Source: UBA12077 sp963665525
GTDB taxonomy: Bacteria > Bacteroidota > Bacteroidia > Bacteroidales > UBA12077
Direction of reading: 5' to 3'
Length of the DNA stretch: 64,000 nucleotides
Assembly: GCA_963665525.1 (NCBI GenBank)
Contig: OY762280.1
Location: forward strand, 1,302,001 to 1,366,000
The position numbers were made by a program, and so were the translations under genes. The notes under the pieces are model-generated. The model ran no database searches. It saw nothing but the letters and a program-made list of their open reading frames with translations, and was not told the origin of the DNA. How positions within the stretch are numbered: position 1 is the first letter of the stretch; every line of letters starts with the position of its first letter. Positions 25,715 to 35,472 of this stretch are shown piece after piece.

Positions 25715-27022
25715 ATGCATATGAAAACAAAAGCTTCAAAAACAGTTAATATTATTACTTTAGGTTGTTCTAAAAATTTGGTCGATTCAGAGTCATTAAT
25801 GCGACAGTTAAAATCCAATGGTTTTAAAATACTACATGATTCGAATGAACCCACAGAAATTGTAATCATTAATACTTGTGGTTTTATTAATGATGCTAAA
25901 CAAGAATCCATTGAGACTATCTTGCAGTTTGAAGAATTAAGGACTTCCAGACAAATTGAGAAGTTACTTGTTTTTGGATGCTTATCTGAGCGTTATAAAG
26001 AAGAGTTAGAGCAAGAGATACCTGTGGTTGATCAATACTTTGGAGTGTATGATTTACAAGAATTGGTAGAGTCGGTTGGTGGGCACTATAAAAAGGAGCT
26101 TGTTGGAGAAAGAATGTTGACCACTCCTAAACATTATGCTTATTTAAAAATATCGGAAGGCTGTGATCGAACGTGTTCATTTTGCGCTATCCCTTTAATA
26201 AAAGGAAAACATCAATCAAGACCGATTGAAGATTTGGTGAACGAAGCTAAGTTTTTAATCAAAAAAGGAGTAAAGGAAATTATCTTAATTGCCCAGGATT
26301 TATCCTATTATGGTATTGATATTTACAAAGAGTTTAAGTTAGCCGAATTAATTGATCGTCTATCGGATCTAAAGGGTTTAAAATGGCTTCGATTACATTA
26401 TACTTTTCCTGCAAAGTTTCCGAGAGATGTAATCCAGGTTATTAAATCAAAATCAAATATTTGTAAATACCTCGATATTCCTGTTCAACATATTAGCTCT
26501 AAGATATTAAAAGATATGCGAAGGGGAATCAATAAAGAACAAACCTATGATTTAATTGATTATTTCAGAAAAGAAATTCCTGATTTAGCTTTAAGAACAA
26601 CATTATTGGTTGGTCATCCTGGTGAAACAGACGAAGATTTTAATGAATTAATTGAGTTTGTTCGTTTTGCTAAGTTCGAAAGACTTGGAGTGTTTACCTA
26701 TTCTGAAGAGGAAAATACTTATTCGGCACAGAATTTCAAAGATGATATTCCATTTTCTATTAAGCAAGCAAGAATGGATGAGATTATGGAAATTCAACGC
26801 GGAATTTCGAATGATCTTAATGTTGAAAAAAGAGGAAAAAAGTTTGAAGTAGTTATTGATAGGACAGAGGCAGACTATTATGTTGGAAGAACAGAGTTTG
26901 ATTCTCCTGAAGTAGATAATGAAGTGATCATAAAAACAGAAAAGACTTTAAAAATTGGAAACTTCTATAAAGTGAAAATAAAAAGTGCCGGGGATTTTGA
27001 CTTGGTAGGAGAGTTGGCTTAA
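25715..27022 (+). CDS. rimO: Ribosomal protein S12 methylthiotransferase RimO
   Basis: A radical-SAM enzyme that methylthiolates the conserved aspartate of ribosomal protein S12. 435 residues: an N-terminal UPF0004 domain with three iron-sulfur cysteines (TLGCSKNLVDSE, INTCGFINDAK, VFGCLSERY), a radical-SAM CxxxCxxC in EGCDRTCSFCAIPLIKGKH, and a C-terminal TRAM domain (FEVVIDRTEADYYVGRTEFD). GCSKN and the overall length separate it from MiaB. ATG at 25715 or 25721 are equally possible. It starts only five bases after the ftsY terminator and converges on tpx. Confidence 0.96.
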   Translation: MHMKTKASKTVNIITLGCSKNLVDSESLMRQLKSNGFKILHDSNEPTEIVIINTCGFINDAKQESIETILQFEELRTSRQIEKLLVFGCLSERYKEELEQEIPVVDQYFGVYDLQELVESVGGHYKKELVGERMLTTPKHYAYLKISEGCDRTCSFCAIPLIKGKHQSRPIEDLVNEAKFLIKKGVKEIILIAQDLSYYGIDIYKEFKLAELIDRLSDLKGLKWLRLHYTFPAKFPRDVIQVIKSKSNICKYLDIPVQHISSKILKDMRRGINKEQTYDLIDYFRKEIPDLALRTTLLVGHPGETDEDFNELIEFVRFAKFERLGVFTYSEEENTYSAQNFKDDIPFSIKQARMDEIMEIQRGISNDLNVEKRGKKFEVVIDRTEADYYVGRTEFDSPEVDNEVIIKTEKTLKIGNFYKVKIKSAGDFDLVGELA

Positions 27023-27074
27023 TCAGATATCATTTTGTTCCTAACTATTGGGATATCCAAGAATATAGAGCTAA

Positions 27075-27124
27075 AAATAAAAGTTGCCTGTACTTCGATA
27101 AACTCAGCATGACAACTTTTATTT
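27075..27124. repeat. Inverted repeat between rimO and tpx with REP-like loop
   Basis: A 12-bp perfect inverted repeat (27075-27086 with 27113-27124) encloses 26 bases resembling the TGCTGAG...TCGAAG dispersed repeats I have met in other Bacteroidota genomes. It may also terminate both converging transcripts. Confidence 0.65.
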
Positions 27125-27137
27125 AATAATCTAGTTT

Positions 27138-27653
27138 TTATACTATTTCTTTTGCTGCTTTAATAGCACTATCGTAATCTGGTTCATGCGTTCCTTCAGG
27201 AACATATTCAACATATTTAACCGTATTATTTTTATCAATAACAATAACACCACGTGCAATTAACCGGAATTCTTCCATTAAGAATCCATATTTAGTTGCG
27301 AAATCAAGGTTTTTATGATCAGATAAGGTAATCAAATTGTCGATTCCTTCTGCACCACAAAATCGCTTTAATGCAAATGGTAAATCATTCGATATAGCAA
27401 GAATGACAATATCATCGCTTAAACCCGAAGCTTCTTTGTTAAAAGTATGCGCTTGTTTTGAACAAACACCTGTATCAATAGATGGAAATAAAGAAAGAAT
27501 TTTTACTTTACCATCAAAATCAGACAGTTTAATTTGCTCCAGGCTATTATTTAATACTGTAAAATCTACAGCTTTATCATTTACTTTTATTTCATTACCA
27601 ATAAGTGTTACAGGATTGCCTGCAAATGTTACTTTTGAATTATTCTTTTCCAT
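27138..27653 (-). CDS. tpx: Thiol peroxidase, atypical 2-Cys peroxiredoxin
   Basis: Tpx reduces lipid and hydrogen peroxides using thioredoxin. 171 residues, slightly longer than the usual 165-168 because of the N-terminal MEKNN. Markers: VTFAGNPVTLIGNEIKVND, the peroxidatic cysteine in SIDTGVCSKQAHTFNKEA, and the resolving cysteine in PFALKRFCGAEGIDN. It is downstream of clpC on the same strand but separated by a terminator. Confidence 0.96.
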   Translation of the reverse strand: MEKNNSKVTFAGNPVTLIGNEIKVNDKAVDFTVLNNSLEQIKLSDFDGKVKILSLFPSIDTGVCSKQAHTFNKEASGLSDDIVILAISNDLPFALKRFCGAEGIDNLITLSDHKNLDFATKYGFLMEEFRLIARGVIVIDKNNTVKYVEYVPEGTHEPDYDSAIKAAKEIV

Positions 27654-27670
27654 TTTAAATTATTTTATAT

Positions 27671-27707
27671 TAAAAAACCTTACTTGTAACAGGTAAAGTA
27701 AGGTTTT
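27671..27707 (-). terminator. Terminator of clpC
   Basis: On the minus strand AAAACCTTACTT pairs with AAGTAAGGTTTT around a short loop, then a T-run toward tpx. Confidence 0.88.
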
Positions 27708-27713
27708 GTTTAA

Positions 27714-30272
27714 TTATTCTGAATCTTTTTTATCTTTTTCTTTTTTGGATTCCGGAAGAGCAGCTTTTTCTCCTTTTTTGGGATTAATCTTGATCTCGTC
27801 CTTCTCTTTATCATAATCCACCTGTAGAATATCGCCTTGTTTTAAGCTCGATTTAATAATAGCTTCTGCCATAGGATCTTCCAAATATTTCTGGATAGCT
27901 CGTTTTAATGGACGAGCACCAAAATCAGGATCAAATCCTTTCTCTGTGATATAATCTTTTGCCGTATTTGTCAATTCAATTTGATAACCTAGAGTCTTAA
28001 TTCTATTGAATAATCCTATCAGTTCAATATCAATGATCTTATAAATATCTTCTTTTGTTAATGAATTAAAGATGATGATATCATCCAAACGATTAATAAA
28101 TTCAGGAGCAAAAGATCTTTTTAATGCGTTCTGTATTACACTTTTAGCGTGTTGACTAGCAGATTCTTGCTTTGCTCGAGTTGAGAAACCAACACCTTGA
28201 CCAAAATCTTTCAATTGACGACTTCCAATGTTTGAAGTCATGATGATGATGGTATTTCTAAAATCAATTCTGCGACCTAAGCTATCCGTTAGCTGTCCTT
28301 CATCTAATACTTGTAATAATAAATGGAATACATCGGGGTGTGCTTTTTCTATTTCATCCAATAAAATAACGGAATAGGGTCTTCTTCGAACTTTCTCTGT
28401 AAGCTGACCACCTTCTTCGTAGCCAATATATCCCGGAGGAGCTCCTACTAAGCGAGATACAGAGAATTTTTCCATGTATTCACTCATATCCATACGGATG
28501 AGATTGTCAACACTATCAAATAGATATAAAGCAAGAATTTTTGCCAATTGGGTTTTTCCAACACCGGTAGGTCCTAAGAAAATAAACGAACCAATAGGTT
28601 TGTTTGGATCTTTAAGTCCAGCGCGGTTACGTTGAATGGATTTCACTATCTTAACAATGGCATCATCCTGACCGATGACATTTTTCTTGAGTTCATCACC
28701 CATCTTCATGAGACGTGTTCCTTCTGCCTGAGCAATTCGTTGAACCGGAACACCAGTCATCATAGCAACAACTTCAGCCACTTCTTCTTCCGATACTGTT
28801 TCTCGGTTTTTTACCAGTTCTTTTTCCCAATTTTCTTTTTCCTTATCCAGGCTATCCATTAATCGCTTTTCATTATCCCTGAAGTTAGCTGCTAGTTCAA
28901 AATTCTGATTTTTTACAGCTGAGATCTTTTCTTTTCGAACATCTTCAATTTGTTTTTCAAGTTCGATGATCTTATTAGGAACAATAATGTTTGATATATG
29001 AACTCTTGACCCAGACTCATCTAAAGCATCAATGGCTTTATCAGGTAAATGTCGATCGCTGATATATCGCATGGTTAATTTTACACATGCTTCAATAGCA
29101 TCATCTGTATAATTTACATTATGATGATCCTCATAACGGGTTTTAATGTTATGTAATATTTCAATGGTCTCTTCTTGGGTTGTAGGATCAACCATGATTT
29201 TCTGGAAACGACGCTCCAAGGCACCATCTTTTTCAATATGTTGTCGGTATTCATCGAGTGTGGTTGCTCCAATACATTGAATTTCCCCCCGTGCTAAGGC
29301 CGGTTTTAGCATATTGGCAGCATCCAGAGATCCTGTAGCACCTCCGGCTCCAACAATAGTATGAATCTCATCGATAAATAAAATGATATTGCTTGATTTT
29401 CCTAATTCATTCAAAATGGCTTTCATACGTTCCTCAAATTGGCCACGATATTTTGTTCCAGCAACAATTGAAGCTAAATCTAAGGTAATTACCCTTTTGT
29501 CGAATAATACCCGTGATACTTTACGTTGAGTAATGCGTAATGCCAGTCCTTCAACAATAGCAGATTTACCAACACCAGGTTCACCAATGAGTACAGGATT
29601 ATTTTTCTTACGTCGGCTAAGAATTTGTGCTAAACGCTCAATTTCCTTTTCTCTTCCTACAATAGGGTCCAGCGCATTATCTTCTGCCGCTTTTGTTAAA
29701 TCAATACCAAAATTATCTAAGACCGGAGTGTCAGATTTTGATTTTTGACTTGATTGTTGGGAGCTTCCTCCTGATCCTTTTCCCGATCCGAAAGGCATTT
29801 CGTTTTCTTCGTCTTCAAATTCAGCTCTTGCTTCAGGTTGGTGATTTTCCATTTCTGTTCTTATATTTTGATAATCTACATGTTGTTCTTCAAGCATTTG
29901 CGTAACCACACTATTTTCATCCTTTAGGATAGATAATAACAAGTGTCCTGTATTGATGGTTGAACTGTTAAAAGATTTTGCTTCAAGATAAACCAACTTT
30001 AAGGCCCTTTCTGCTGTTTTGAATAAAGGAATATTATCTGTATCCGCAATGTTTAGGTTTTCTTCGGAACGAATTCTATATTCAATTGATTTTTTTAGCC
30101 TGTTAAGGTCTATATTTAAATTCTCAAGTATAGTAATAGCAATTCCTTCTCCTTCTCTTAAAATACCAAGAAGTAAATGTTCTGTGCCAATATACGCATT
30201 CCCAAGTCTTACAGCTTCTTCCTTACTATAACTTAAAACATCTTTGATTCTTTGTGAAAATTTTGCATCCAT
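27714..30272 (-). CDS. clpC: ATP-dependent Clp protease ATP-binding subunit ClpC
   Basis: An AAA+ unfoldase feeding ClpP and a general protein quality-control factor. 852 residues: an N-terminal double Clp-N repeat (KFSQRIKDVLSYSKEEAVRLG; YIGTEHLLLGILREG), AAA1 with GEPGVGKSAIVEG and LFIDEIHTIVGAGG, a UVR-type middle segment (NFELAANFRDNEKRL), AAA2 with GPTGVGKTQLAK and ILLDEIEKAHPDV, and a C-terminal ClpB-D2-small domain. The C-terminal 30 residues are Lys/Glu-rich. It is divergent from gyrA across a 350-base regulatory gap. A TAATTTTG -7 element lies at 30327-30320. Confidence 0.96.
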   Translation of the reverse strand: MDAKFSQRIKDVLSYSKEEAVRLGNAYIGTEHLLLGILREGEGIAITILENLNIDLNRLKKSIEYRIRSEENLNIADTDNIPLFKTAERALKLVYLEAKSFNSSTINTGHLLLSILKDENSVVTQMLEEQHVDYQNIRTEMENHQPEARAEFEDEENEMPFGSGKGSGGSSQQSSQKSKSDTPVLDNFGIDLTKAAEDNALDPIVGREKEIERLAQILSRRKKNNPVLIGEPGVGKSAIVEGLALRITQRKVSRVLFDKRVITLDLASIVAGTKYRGQFEERMKAILNELGKSSNIILFIDEIHTIVGAGGATGSLDAANMLKPALARGEIQCIGATTLDEYRQHIEKDGALERRFQKIMVDPTTQEETIEILHNIKTRYEDHHNVNYTDDAIEACVKLTMRYISDRHLPDKAIDALDESGSRVHISNIIVPNKIIELEKQIEDVRKEKISAVKNQNFELAANFRDNEKRLMDSLDKEKENWEKELVKNRETVSEEEVAEVVAMMTGVPVQRIAQAEGTRLMKMGDELKKNVIGQDDAIVKIVKSIQRNRAGLKDPNKPIGSFIFLGPTGVGKTQLAKILALYLFDSVDNLIRMDMSEYMEKFSVSRLVGAPPGYIGYEEGGQLTEKVRRRPYSVILLDEIEKAHPDVFHLLLQVLDEGQLTDSLGRRIDFRNTIIIMTSNIGSRQLKDFGQGVGFSTRAKQESASQHAKSVIQNALKRSFAPEFINRLDDIIIFNSLTKEDIYKIIDIELIGLFNRIKTLGYQIELTNTAKDYITEKGFDPDFGARPLKRAIQKYLEDPMAEAIIKSSLKQGDILQVDYDKEKDEIKINPKKGEKAALPESKKEKDKKDSE

Positions 30273-30622
30273 ATTGTATATCGTAAAATTTATAAGGATT
30301 GATCATTTAAAATATTAAACAAAATTAATATATCAATAATTAAAAATAAAATAAATAAACCATTTCTCATATTTATATATAAAAATATAATTCGAGAGGA
30401 TGATGAATAGCTTAAGATGACTCTAAAACAAATTAATAATCAGCTTGTTCGTAAAAGGAAAAGAAAGTTATCATAATTGTTAATAAAAAAGGTATGTTAT
30501 GAACAGAAATATGTTGAAAAAACGGCATGATATCTTTAAAATTATTCGTTTAAAAAAGGCTATTTTAGTACTTTTGTATGAATTTTAAAAATGGATAAAA
30601 AAACAATTTAATACCTTTATAT
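30273..30622. promoter_or_regulatory. Divergent intergenic region between clpC and gyrA with promoter elements
   Basis: 350 non-coding bases. On the plus strand TACTTTTG (30569-30576) fits TAnnTTTG 47 bases before gyrA, without a clear -33 TTTG. On the minus strand TAATTTTG (30327-30320) lies about 48 bases before clpC. No inverted repeat of the CIRCE or CtsR kind was noticed, and no further gene is visible. Confidence 0.5.
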
Positions 30623-33160
30623 ATGGCAGAAGGAGAAAGAATAGTTAAGATTAATATTGAAGAGGAGATGAAATCGGCCTACATTGATTATTCCATGTCG
30701 GTTATTGTTTCGAGAGCCTTACCTGATGTGCGAGATGGTTTTAAACCAGTGCACAGAAGAGTTTTATTTGGTATGTCAGACTTAGGATTGACATCCGGTA
30801 AATCATATAAAAAATCAGCCAGAATTGTGGGAGAGGTGCTGGGTAAGTATCATCCACACGGAGATTCATCGGTTTATGAAGCGATGGTTCGAATGGCTCA
30901 GACATGGTCCTTACGTTATCCATTGGTTGACGGACAAGGAAACTTTGGTTCAGTTGATGGTGACAGTCCTGCTGCAATGCGTTATACCGAAGCACGATTA
31001 AAGAAAATATCAGAAGAAGTTTTAAAAGATCTTGATAAAAATACAGTTGATTTTCAATTAAACTTTGATGATTCATTGCAAGAACCAACTGTTTTACCAA
31101 CCAGAATTCCTACTTTATTAGTAAACGGAGCTTCTGGTATAGCAGTAGGTATGGCTACCAATATGCCACCACATAACTTATCAGAAGTGATAGATGCAAC
31201 AATTGCATACATCGATAATAATGATATTGAAATTCCTGAATTGATGAATTATGTAAAAGCACCGGATTTTCCTACAGGAGGTATCATTTATGGATATCAG
31301 GGAATAAAAGATGCTTTTGAAACAGGTAGAGGAAGAATAGTCGTTCGATCGAAAACTGAAATTGAAACCGAAGCCAATGGAAGGGAACGGATTATTGTTA
31401 CTGAAATCCCTTACATGGTTAACAAGGCTGAATTGATCAAAAAAACGGCCGAATTGGTTAATGAAAAGAAAATTGAAGGAATTACAAATATTGCTGATGA
31501 ATCGGATCGAAATGGAATGCGAATTGTTTACGATATTCGAAAAGATGCCATTGCAAATGTTGTTTTAAATAAGTTATTTAAATATACTCAATTACAAACT
31601 TCGTTTAGTGTTAATAATATTGCATTGGTTAATGGCAGACCTAAAACATTAAACCTAAAGCAGCTCATATCATATTTTGTAAAGCACAGACACGAGGTGG
31701 TTGTTCGCAGAACGCAATATGAATTAGATCAGGCAGAGAAGAGAGCACATATCTTAGAAGGATTGATCATTGCGAGTGATAACATTGATGAAGTAATTAA
31801 AATTATCCGTGCATCTAAAAGCCCTGATGAAGCTCGAGAAAGCTTAATGGAACGATTCAGCTTAACCGATATACAGGCTAGAGCTATTGTTGAGATGAGA
31901 TTACGTCAGTTAACTGGTCTTGAGCAAGATAAGTTACGAGCAGAATTTGAAGAAATCAAGAAGCTGATAGAACATTTACGTTCTATTCTTGCAGATGAAG
32001 CTATGCGAATGAACATCATTAAAGAGGAGCTAATTGATGTAAAAGATCATTATGGTGATGAAAGAAGAACTGATATTGTTCCTGATGAAGGTGAATTTAA
32101 TCCTGAAGATTTTTATGCTGATGAAGATATGGTGGTAACCATGTCGCACATGGGATATATCAAACGTACTCCGGTAACAGAATTTAGAACTCAGAACAGA
32201 GGAGGTGTTGGAGCTAAAGGAAGTACTACCAGGGATGAAGATTTTCTTGAATATATGTTCATAGCTTCGATGCATAATACCATGTTGTTCTTTACTGAAA
32301 ATGGGAAATGTTTCTGGTTGAAAGTATATCAAATTCCGGAAGGAACACGAAGCTCGAAAGGTAGAGCTATCCAGAATCTGATCAATATTGAAGCTGAAGA
32401 CAAAGTAAAAGCCTTTATTAATGTGAAGAGCCTGGATGATAAAGAGTACATTGAGAATAATTATATTGTGATGTGTACTAAGAAAGGGATTATTAAGAAA
32501 ACAGCCCTGGAAGCTTATTCCCGTCCACGACAAAATGGAGTCAATGCTATCACAATCAAAGAAGGTGACCAACTGATTGAAGTTAAATTAACAGATGGGA
32601 AAAGTGATATCATACTTGCTTCACGAGAAGGTAAAGCCATCCGATTTAATGAACAAAATGTTCGTTCGATTGGAAGAACAGGAGCAGGTGTTCGTGGTAT
32701 TAGCCTTTCTAAATCCGATGATGAAGTAGTAGGAATGGTATGGGTCGAAGAAGATGATCATGAAATATTGGTGGTTTCGGAAAAAGGATTTGGTAAACGA
32801 TCCAGCATTGATGATTACCGCATAACCAATAGAGGGGGGAAAGGAGTGAAGACCTTAAATATTACCGAGAAAACTGGTAAATTGATTGCCATTAAGGGAG
32901 TAAATGACGATATGGATTTAATGATCATTAACAGATCAGGAATTACCATTCGTTTAGCAGTTTCTGATTTAAGAGTAACAGGTAGAGCAACACAAGGAGT
33001 GAGGTTAATCAACCTAAGAAATGATGATATGATTGCTGCTGTTACTCAGGTTACCAAAGATGATGAAGAAGTGCTTACGGAAGAAGCAGTATCTACTGAC
33101 CTGAATGCGGATCAAGATACCAATGATCATGCAACAGACACAGAGACAGCTGCAGAATAG
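30623..33160 (+). CDS. gyrA: DNA gyrase subunit A
   Basis: The cleavage-religation subunit of DNA gyrase. 845 residues: the winged-helix/tower region opens with YIDYSMSVIVSRALPDVRDG, the catalytic tyrosine is Y121 in AAMRYTEARLK, and the C-terminal beta-pinwheel shows repeated blades including the GyrA-box-like QNRGGVGAKG and TNRGGKGVKTLN. The quinolone-resistance segment reads HPHGDSSVYEAMVRMAQ, so the position equivalent to E. coli Ser83 is Ser and the Asp87 position is Glu. The tail is acidic (EDTET-type composition). Confidence 0.97.
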   Translation: MAEGERIVKINIEEEMKSAYIDYSMSVIVSRALPDVRDGFKPVHRRVLFGMSDLGLTSGKSYKKSARIVGEVLGKYHPHGDSSVYEAMVRMAQTWSLRYPLVDGQGNFGSVDGDSPAAMRYTEARLKKISEEVLKDLDKNTVDFQLNFDDSLQEPTVLPTRIPTLLVNGASGIAVGMATNMPPHNLSEVIDATIAYIDNNDIEIPELMNYVKAPDFPTGGIIYGYQGIKDAFETGRGRIVVRSKTEIETEANGRERIIVTEIPYMVNKAELIKKTAELVNEKKIEGITNIADESDRNGMRIVYDIRKDAIANVVLNKLFKYTQLQTSFSVNNIALVNGRPKTLNLKQLISYFVKHRHEVVVRRTQYELDQAEKRAHILEGLIIASDNIDEVIKIIRASKSPDEARESLMERFSLTDIQARAIVEMRLRQLTGLEQDKLRAEFEEIKKLIEHLRSILADEAMRMNIIKEELIDVKDHYGDERRTDIVPDEGEFNPEDFYADEDMVVTMSHMGYIKRTPVTEFRTQNRGGVGAKGSTTRDEDFLEYMFIASMHNTMLFFTENGKCFWLKVYQIPEGTRSSKGRAIQNLINIEAEDKVKAFINVKSLDDKEYIENNYIVMCTKKGIIKKTALEAYSRPRQNGVNAITIKEGDQLIEVKLTDGKSDIILASREGKAIRFNEQNVRSIGRTGAGVRGISLSKSDDEVVGMVWVEEDDHEILVVSEKGFGKRSSIDDYRITNRGGKGVKTLNITEKTGKLIAIKGVNDDMDLMIINRSGITIRLAVSDLRVTGRATQGVRLINLRNDDMIAAVTQVTKDDEEVLTEEAVSTDLNADQDTNDHATDTETAAE

Positions 33161-33180
33161 ACTTTATTTTCGGTATAAAA

Positions 33181-33211
33181 TTTGAGATAAACTAAATATA
33201 TTATATTTTTG
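33181..33211 (+). promoter_or_regulatory. Promoter of the TPR protein gene
   Basis: TTTG (33181-33184), 19-base spacer, TATTTTTG (33204-33211): a near-perfect match to the Bacteroidota consensus, 37 bases before the ATG. Confidence 0.75.
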
Positions 33212-33248
33212 GAAAAATTAAATTAATAAACCTAAATAACTAAACATT

Positions 33249-34430
33249 ATGAAAATGAAAAAGATATTTTTAACTACAATATCAGTTGCTTTTGCGATGT
33301 TATTCATAGTTAATAATGTAGAAGCACAAAAAAAGTATGTGAATAAAGCTCAGATTTGGGCTGAAAGCGGAGAAAAACTAGATACCGCTTTAGGAGCAAT
33401 TCAATTTGCTGAAACACAAGAAAAAACAAAGGAATGGGCTAAAACTTATTATGTGAAAGGATTGGTCTATGATGCGATTGCAACTTCAGATGATGATAAT
33501 TTTAAAAATCTTTGTGAAGATCCTACCGTAAAGGCATTTGAAAATTACAAGAAAGCCTATGGAATGGATGGATCAAATATGTTTAAAAGTGCAATGGATA
33601 TGAAATTCCTAACGATGGCTAATTCTTTTATAAATCTTGGAGTTCAGGCTTATAACGAGGAAAACTATCAGAATGCGTTCAAGTATTTTGAAAAAAGCCT
33701 TGAAGTAAAAGAAATGGAGGTATTTGGTGGTGAAATTGATACTGCTGTAATGTTTAATGTTGCTTTAACTGCTCAAAGAATTAAAGAATATGATAAAGCG
33801 GTTGAATATTATAATAAGATAATATCTTATAATTATGGAGGAGGAGATGTAATTTCTTTATTAGCAGGGTGTTACAAGGATATGGGAGATTCAGATAATT
33901 ATATAAAAACTTTAAAAGAAGGATTTGAAAAATATCCATCCAATCAAGCATTAATGGGTGGTATCATTAATTATTATTTAATCGAAGCAGAAAATGCTGA
34001 AGAAGCATTTAAATATTTAGCTTTGGCAAGAGAATCTGAACCAAATAATCCTGAGTTTTATTCAGCAGAAGCACATTTATATGATAAAACAGGAGATACG
34101 GAAAAAGCAATTGAAAGATATAAAAAAGCAATAGAAATAGATCCTAACTTCTTTGAAGCTTATTATAATCTTGGAGTTCTATATTTTAACGAAGGTGTTG
34201 AGTTAACAGATGAAGCAAATAAGATTACAGATAATAAAAAGTACGAAGAGGCTAAAACAGTAGCTGATAATAAATTTATGGAGTCATTACCATATATTGA
34301 AAAATCTCACGAATTAAAACCAGATGATGCTAGTATCATGTCAACCTTAAAAACATTATATTATCGTTTGAAAACAACCAATCCTGAGTTGGAAAGTAAA
34401 TACGAAGAGATTTCAAAAAAAATGGAATAA
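33249..34430 (+). CDS. Secreted tetratricopeptide-repeat protein
   Basis: 393 residues with a signal peptide (IFLTTISVAFAMLFIVNNVEAQ). About seven TPR-like helix pairs follow; the clearest are YQNAFKYFEKSLEVKEM, YDKAVEYYNKIISYNYGG and TEKAIERYKKAIEIDPNFFEAYYNLGVLY. It is probably a periplasmic scaffold for protein contacts; no partner is evident. It has its own promoter and a strong terminator, so it is monocistronic, and it is the last ordinary gene before the accessory island. Confidence 0.86.
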   Translation: MKMKKIFLTTISVAFAMLFIVNNVEAQKKYVNKAQIWAESGEKLDTALGAIQFAETQEKTKEWAKTYYVKGLVYDAIATSDDDNFKNLCEDPTVKAFENYKKAYGMDGSNMFKSAMDMKFLTMANSFINLGVQAYNEENYQNAFKYFEKSLEVKEMEVFGGEIDTAVMFNVALTAQRIKEYDKAVEYYNKIISYNYGGGDVISLLAGCYKDMGDSDNYIKTLKEGFEKYPSNQALMGGIINYYLIEAENAEEAFKYLALARESEPNNPEFYSAEAHLYDKTGDTEKAIERYKKAIEIDPNFFEAYYNLGVLYFNEGVELTDEANKITDNKKYEEAKTVADNKFMESLPYIEKSHELKPDDASIMSTLKTLYYRLKTTNPELESKYEEISKKME

Positions 34431-34437
34431 TATAAAA

Positions 34438-34466
34438 AAAGGGAGGTTATTAGAATCTCCCTTTAT
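34438..34466 (+). terminator. Terminator after the TPR gene
   Basis: AAAGGGAG (34438-34445) pairs with CTCCCTTT (34457-34464), then an AT-rich tail. Confidence 0.85.
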
Positions 34467-34885
34467 TATAAATATACAATTTAACATAATATAAATTATA
34501 GGACTAATACCAGCAAATTGCTTTTCGGTGGTTTAAATGGAAATTACGCTTAGCTCTGCTAATTAATATAAAATTAGATTTCGGAAAACTTGTTGTTCGA
34601 AATCGTCTCAATTTTATGTTAAAGTAATTTACATTTATTTCCATTCCCTAAAATTGTTTACGCAATTTGCACCCAACCCTAAAACCAAATTCGTCAGCTA
34701 TAATTCTATATTATGTCTCCACTTCGTTTCGCCCTTCGGGTAAATAGCAATATTTTTTCTCAGGATTCTAATATTCCGGATAATATTACAGTTTGTTTTT
34801 AAATATTGAATTCTAAGCTGTTTATTTGTGAGAAACCATTTTTCTGGGTAATTATGCAATAGAAATGCAAATATTCGATTCTCGG

Positions 34886-34970
34886 GCAGTTAATACCCAT
34901 ACTTGTCCTATAATTATTCGCTAACGCTCATGAGATCGCTTTGCTTAGTTAGTCATTATTTTAAATAGCC
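34886..34970 (+). repeat. Perfect 85-bp direct repeat, left copy
   Basis: Identical by eye to 44106-44190, beginning GCAGTTAATACCCATACTTG and ending TTATTTTAAATAGCC. It is the most conserved part of the flanking repeats. Confidence 0.85.
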
Positions 34971-35125
34971 GCTTCGGCTAAGCTAAAATTTGCTTTTATG
35001 AATTAATTTTAATTGTAAGCAAATTGTCCAACGCTTTGCAAACGCTCAACCAATAATTTATTTCTTTTTTGCCAGCCCGCAAGAAAAATTCTTTGCTGAC
35101 CCACAACAAGAGTATTTACAAATTC

Positions 35126-35184
35126 TCCCGATATTAAGTTTTTGTTGCTTTTATATCTAAAAGCTTACAAAACTATAATCGGGA
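35126..35184. repeat. Imperfect hairpin closing the left flanking repeat
   Basis: CCCGATATTAAG... and ...CTATAATCGGG form an imperfect inverted repeat of about 25 bases per arm around TATCTA. The CCCGAT/ATCGGG ends echo the rnpB palindrome. A degenerate copy closes the right repeat (44206-44254). Confidence 0.6.
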
Positions 35185-35199
35185 TCAGTTTGCAATACA

Positions 35200-35472
35200 C
35201 TTGTTTTTCCTGACACACTTTTATGATTTATAATGTTCTTTTTACCTTGATGCAAAAAGAACCAAAAAGATCAATGCAAAACGATGCTTCAGCGCGCTGG
35301 ACTTGCACTACTGTGCTTGAAACCATCGGCATTATACATTTGTAACCAACTGCCATCAGTCCATCTTTTATGCTAAATTTCCAGTCCTACTCTTACGCAT
35401 GGCTCGCCGTTTTGCACTCCTGACGCGCTATTCAGCATACTAAGAGATTCTATTTAACATAATAATAAGATA
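35200..35472. other. Non-coding stretch between left repeat and vsr
   Basis: About 270 bases without a supportable gene. It contains a segment near 35240-35275 (CTTGATGCAAAAAGAACC) of a kind I recall as dispersed non-coding repeat sequence in Bacteroidota, and a more GC-rich stretch to 35435. ATTTAACATAATA at 35452-35464 duplicates 34479-34491. Confidence 0.5.

Larger units (their letters stand above)
34481..35199. repeat. Left long non-coding repeat flanking the defence island
   Basis: About 720 bases without a supportable gene. It aligns in the same orientation, with indels, to 43770-44264. Shared landmarks are TTAACATAAT at the start, CAAATTGC, TTTATGTTAAAG, a block around ATTATGTCTCCACTTCGTT, a perfect 85-base match (34886-34970), and a closing hairpin region TTTTTGTTGCTTTTATA to GATCAGTTTGC. 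The left copy carries about 200 extra bases after 34970. No open frame or transposase is seen. It may be a mobile or structural repeat. Confidence 0.75.

Noticed and set aside
32030..32572. 180-residue minus-strand ORF inside gyrA
   Set aside because: Antisense to a fully conserved gyrA segment; no recognisable motif.
34481..35199. Flanking repeat as an insertion sequence
   Set aside because: No transposase frame and no terminal inverted repeats were found; I only call it a repeat.
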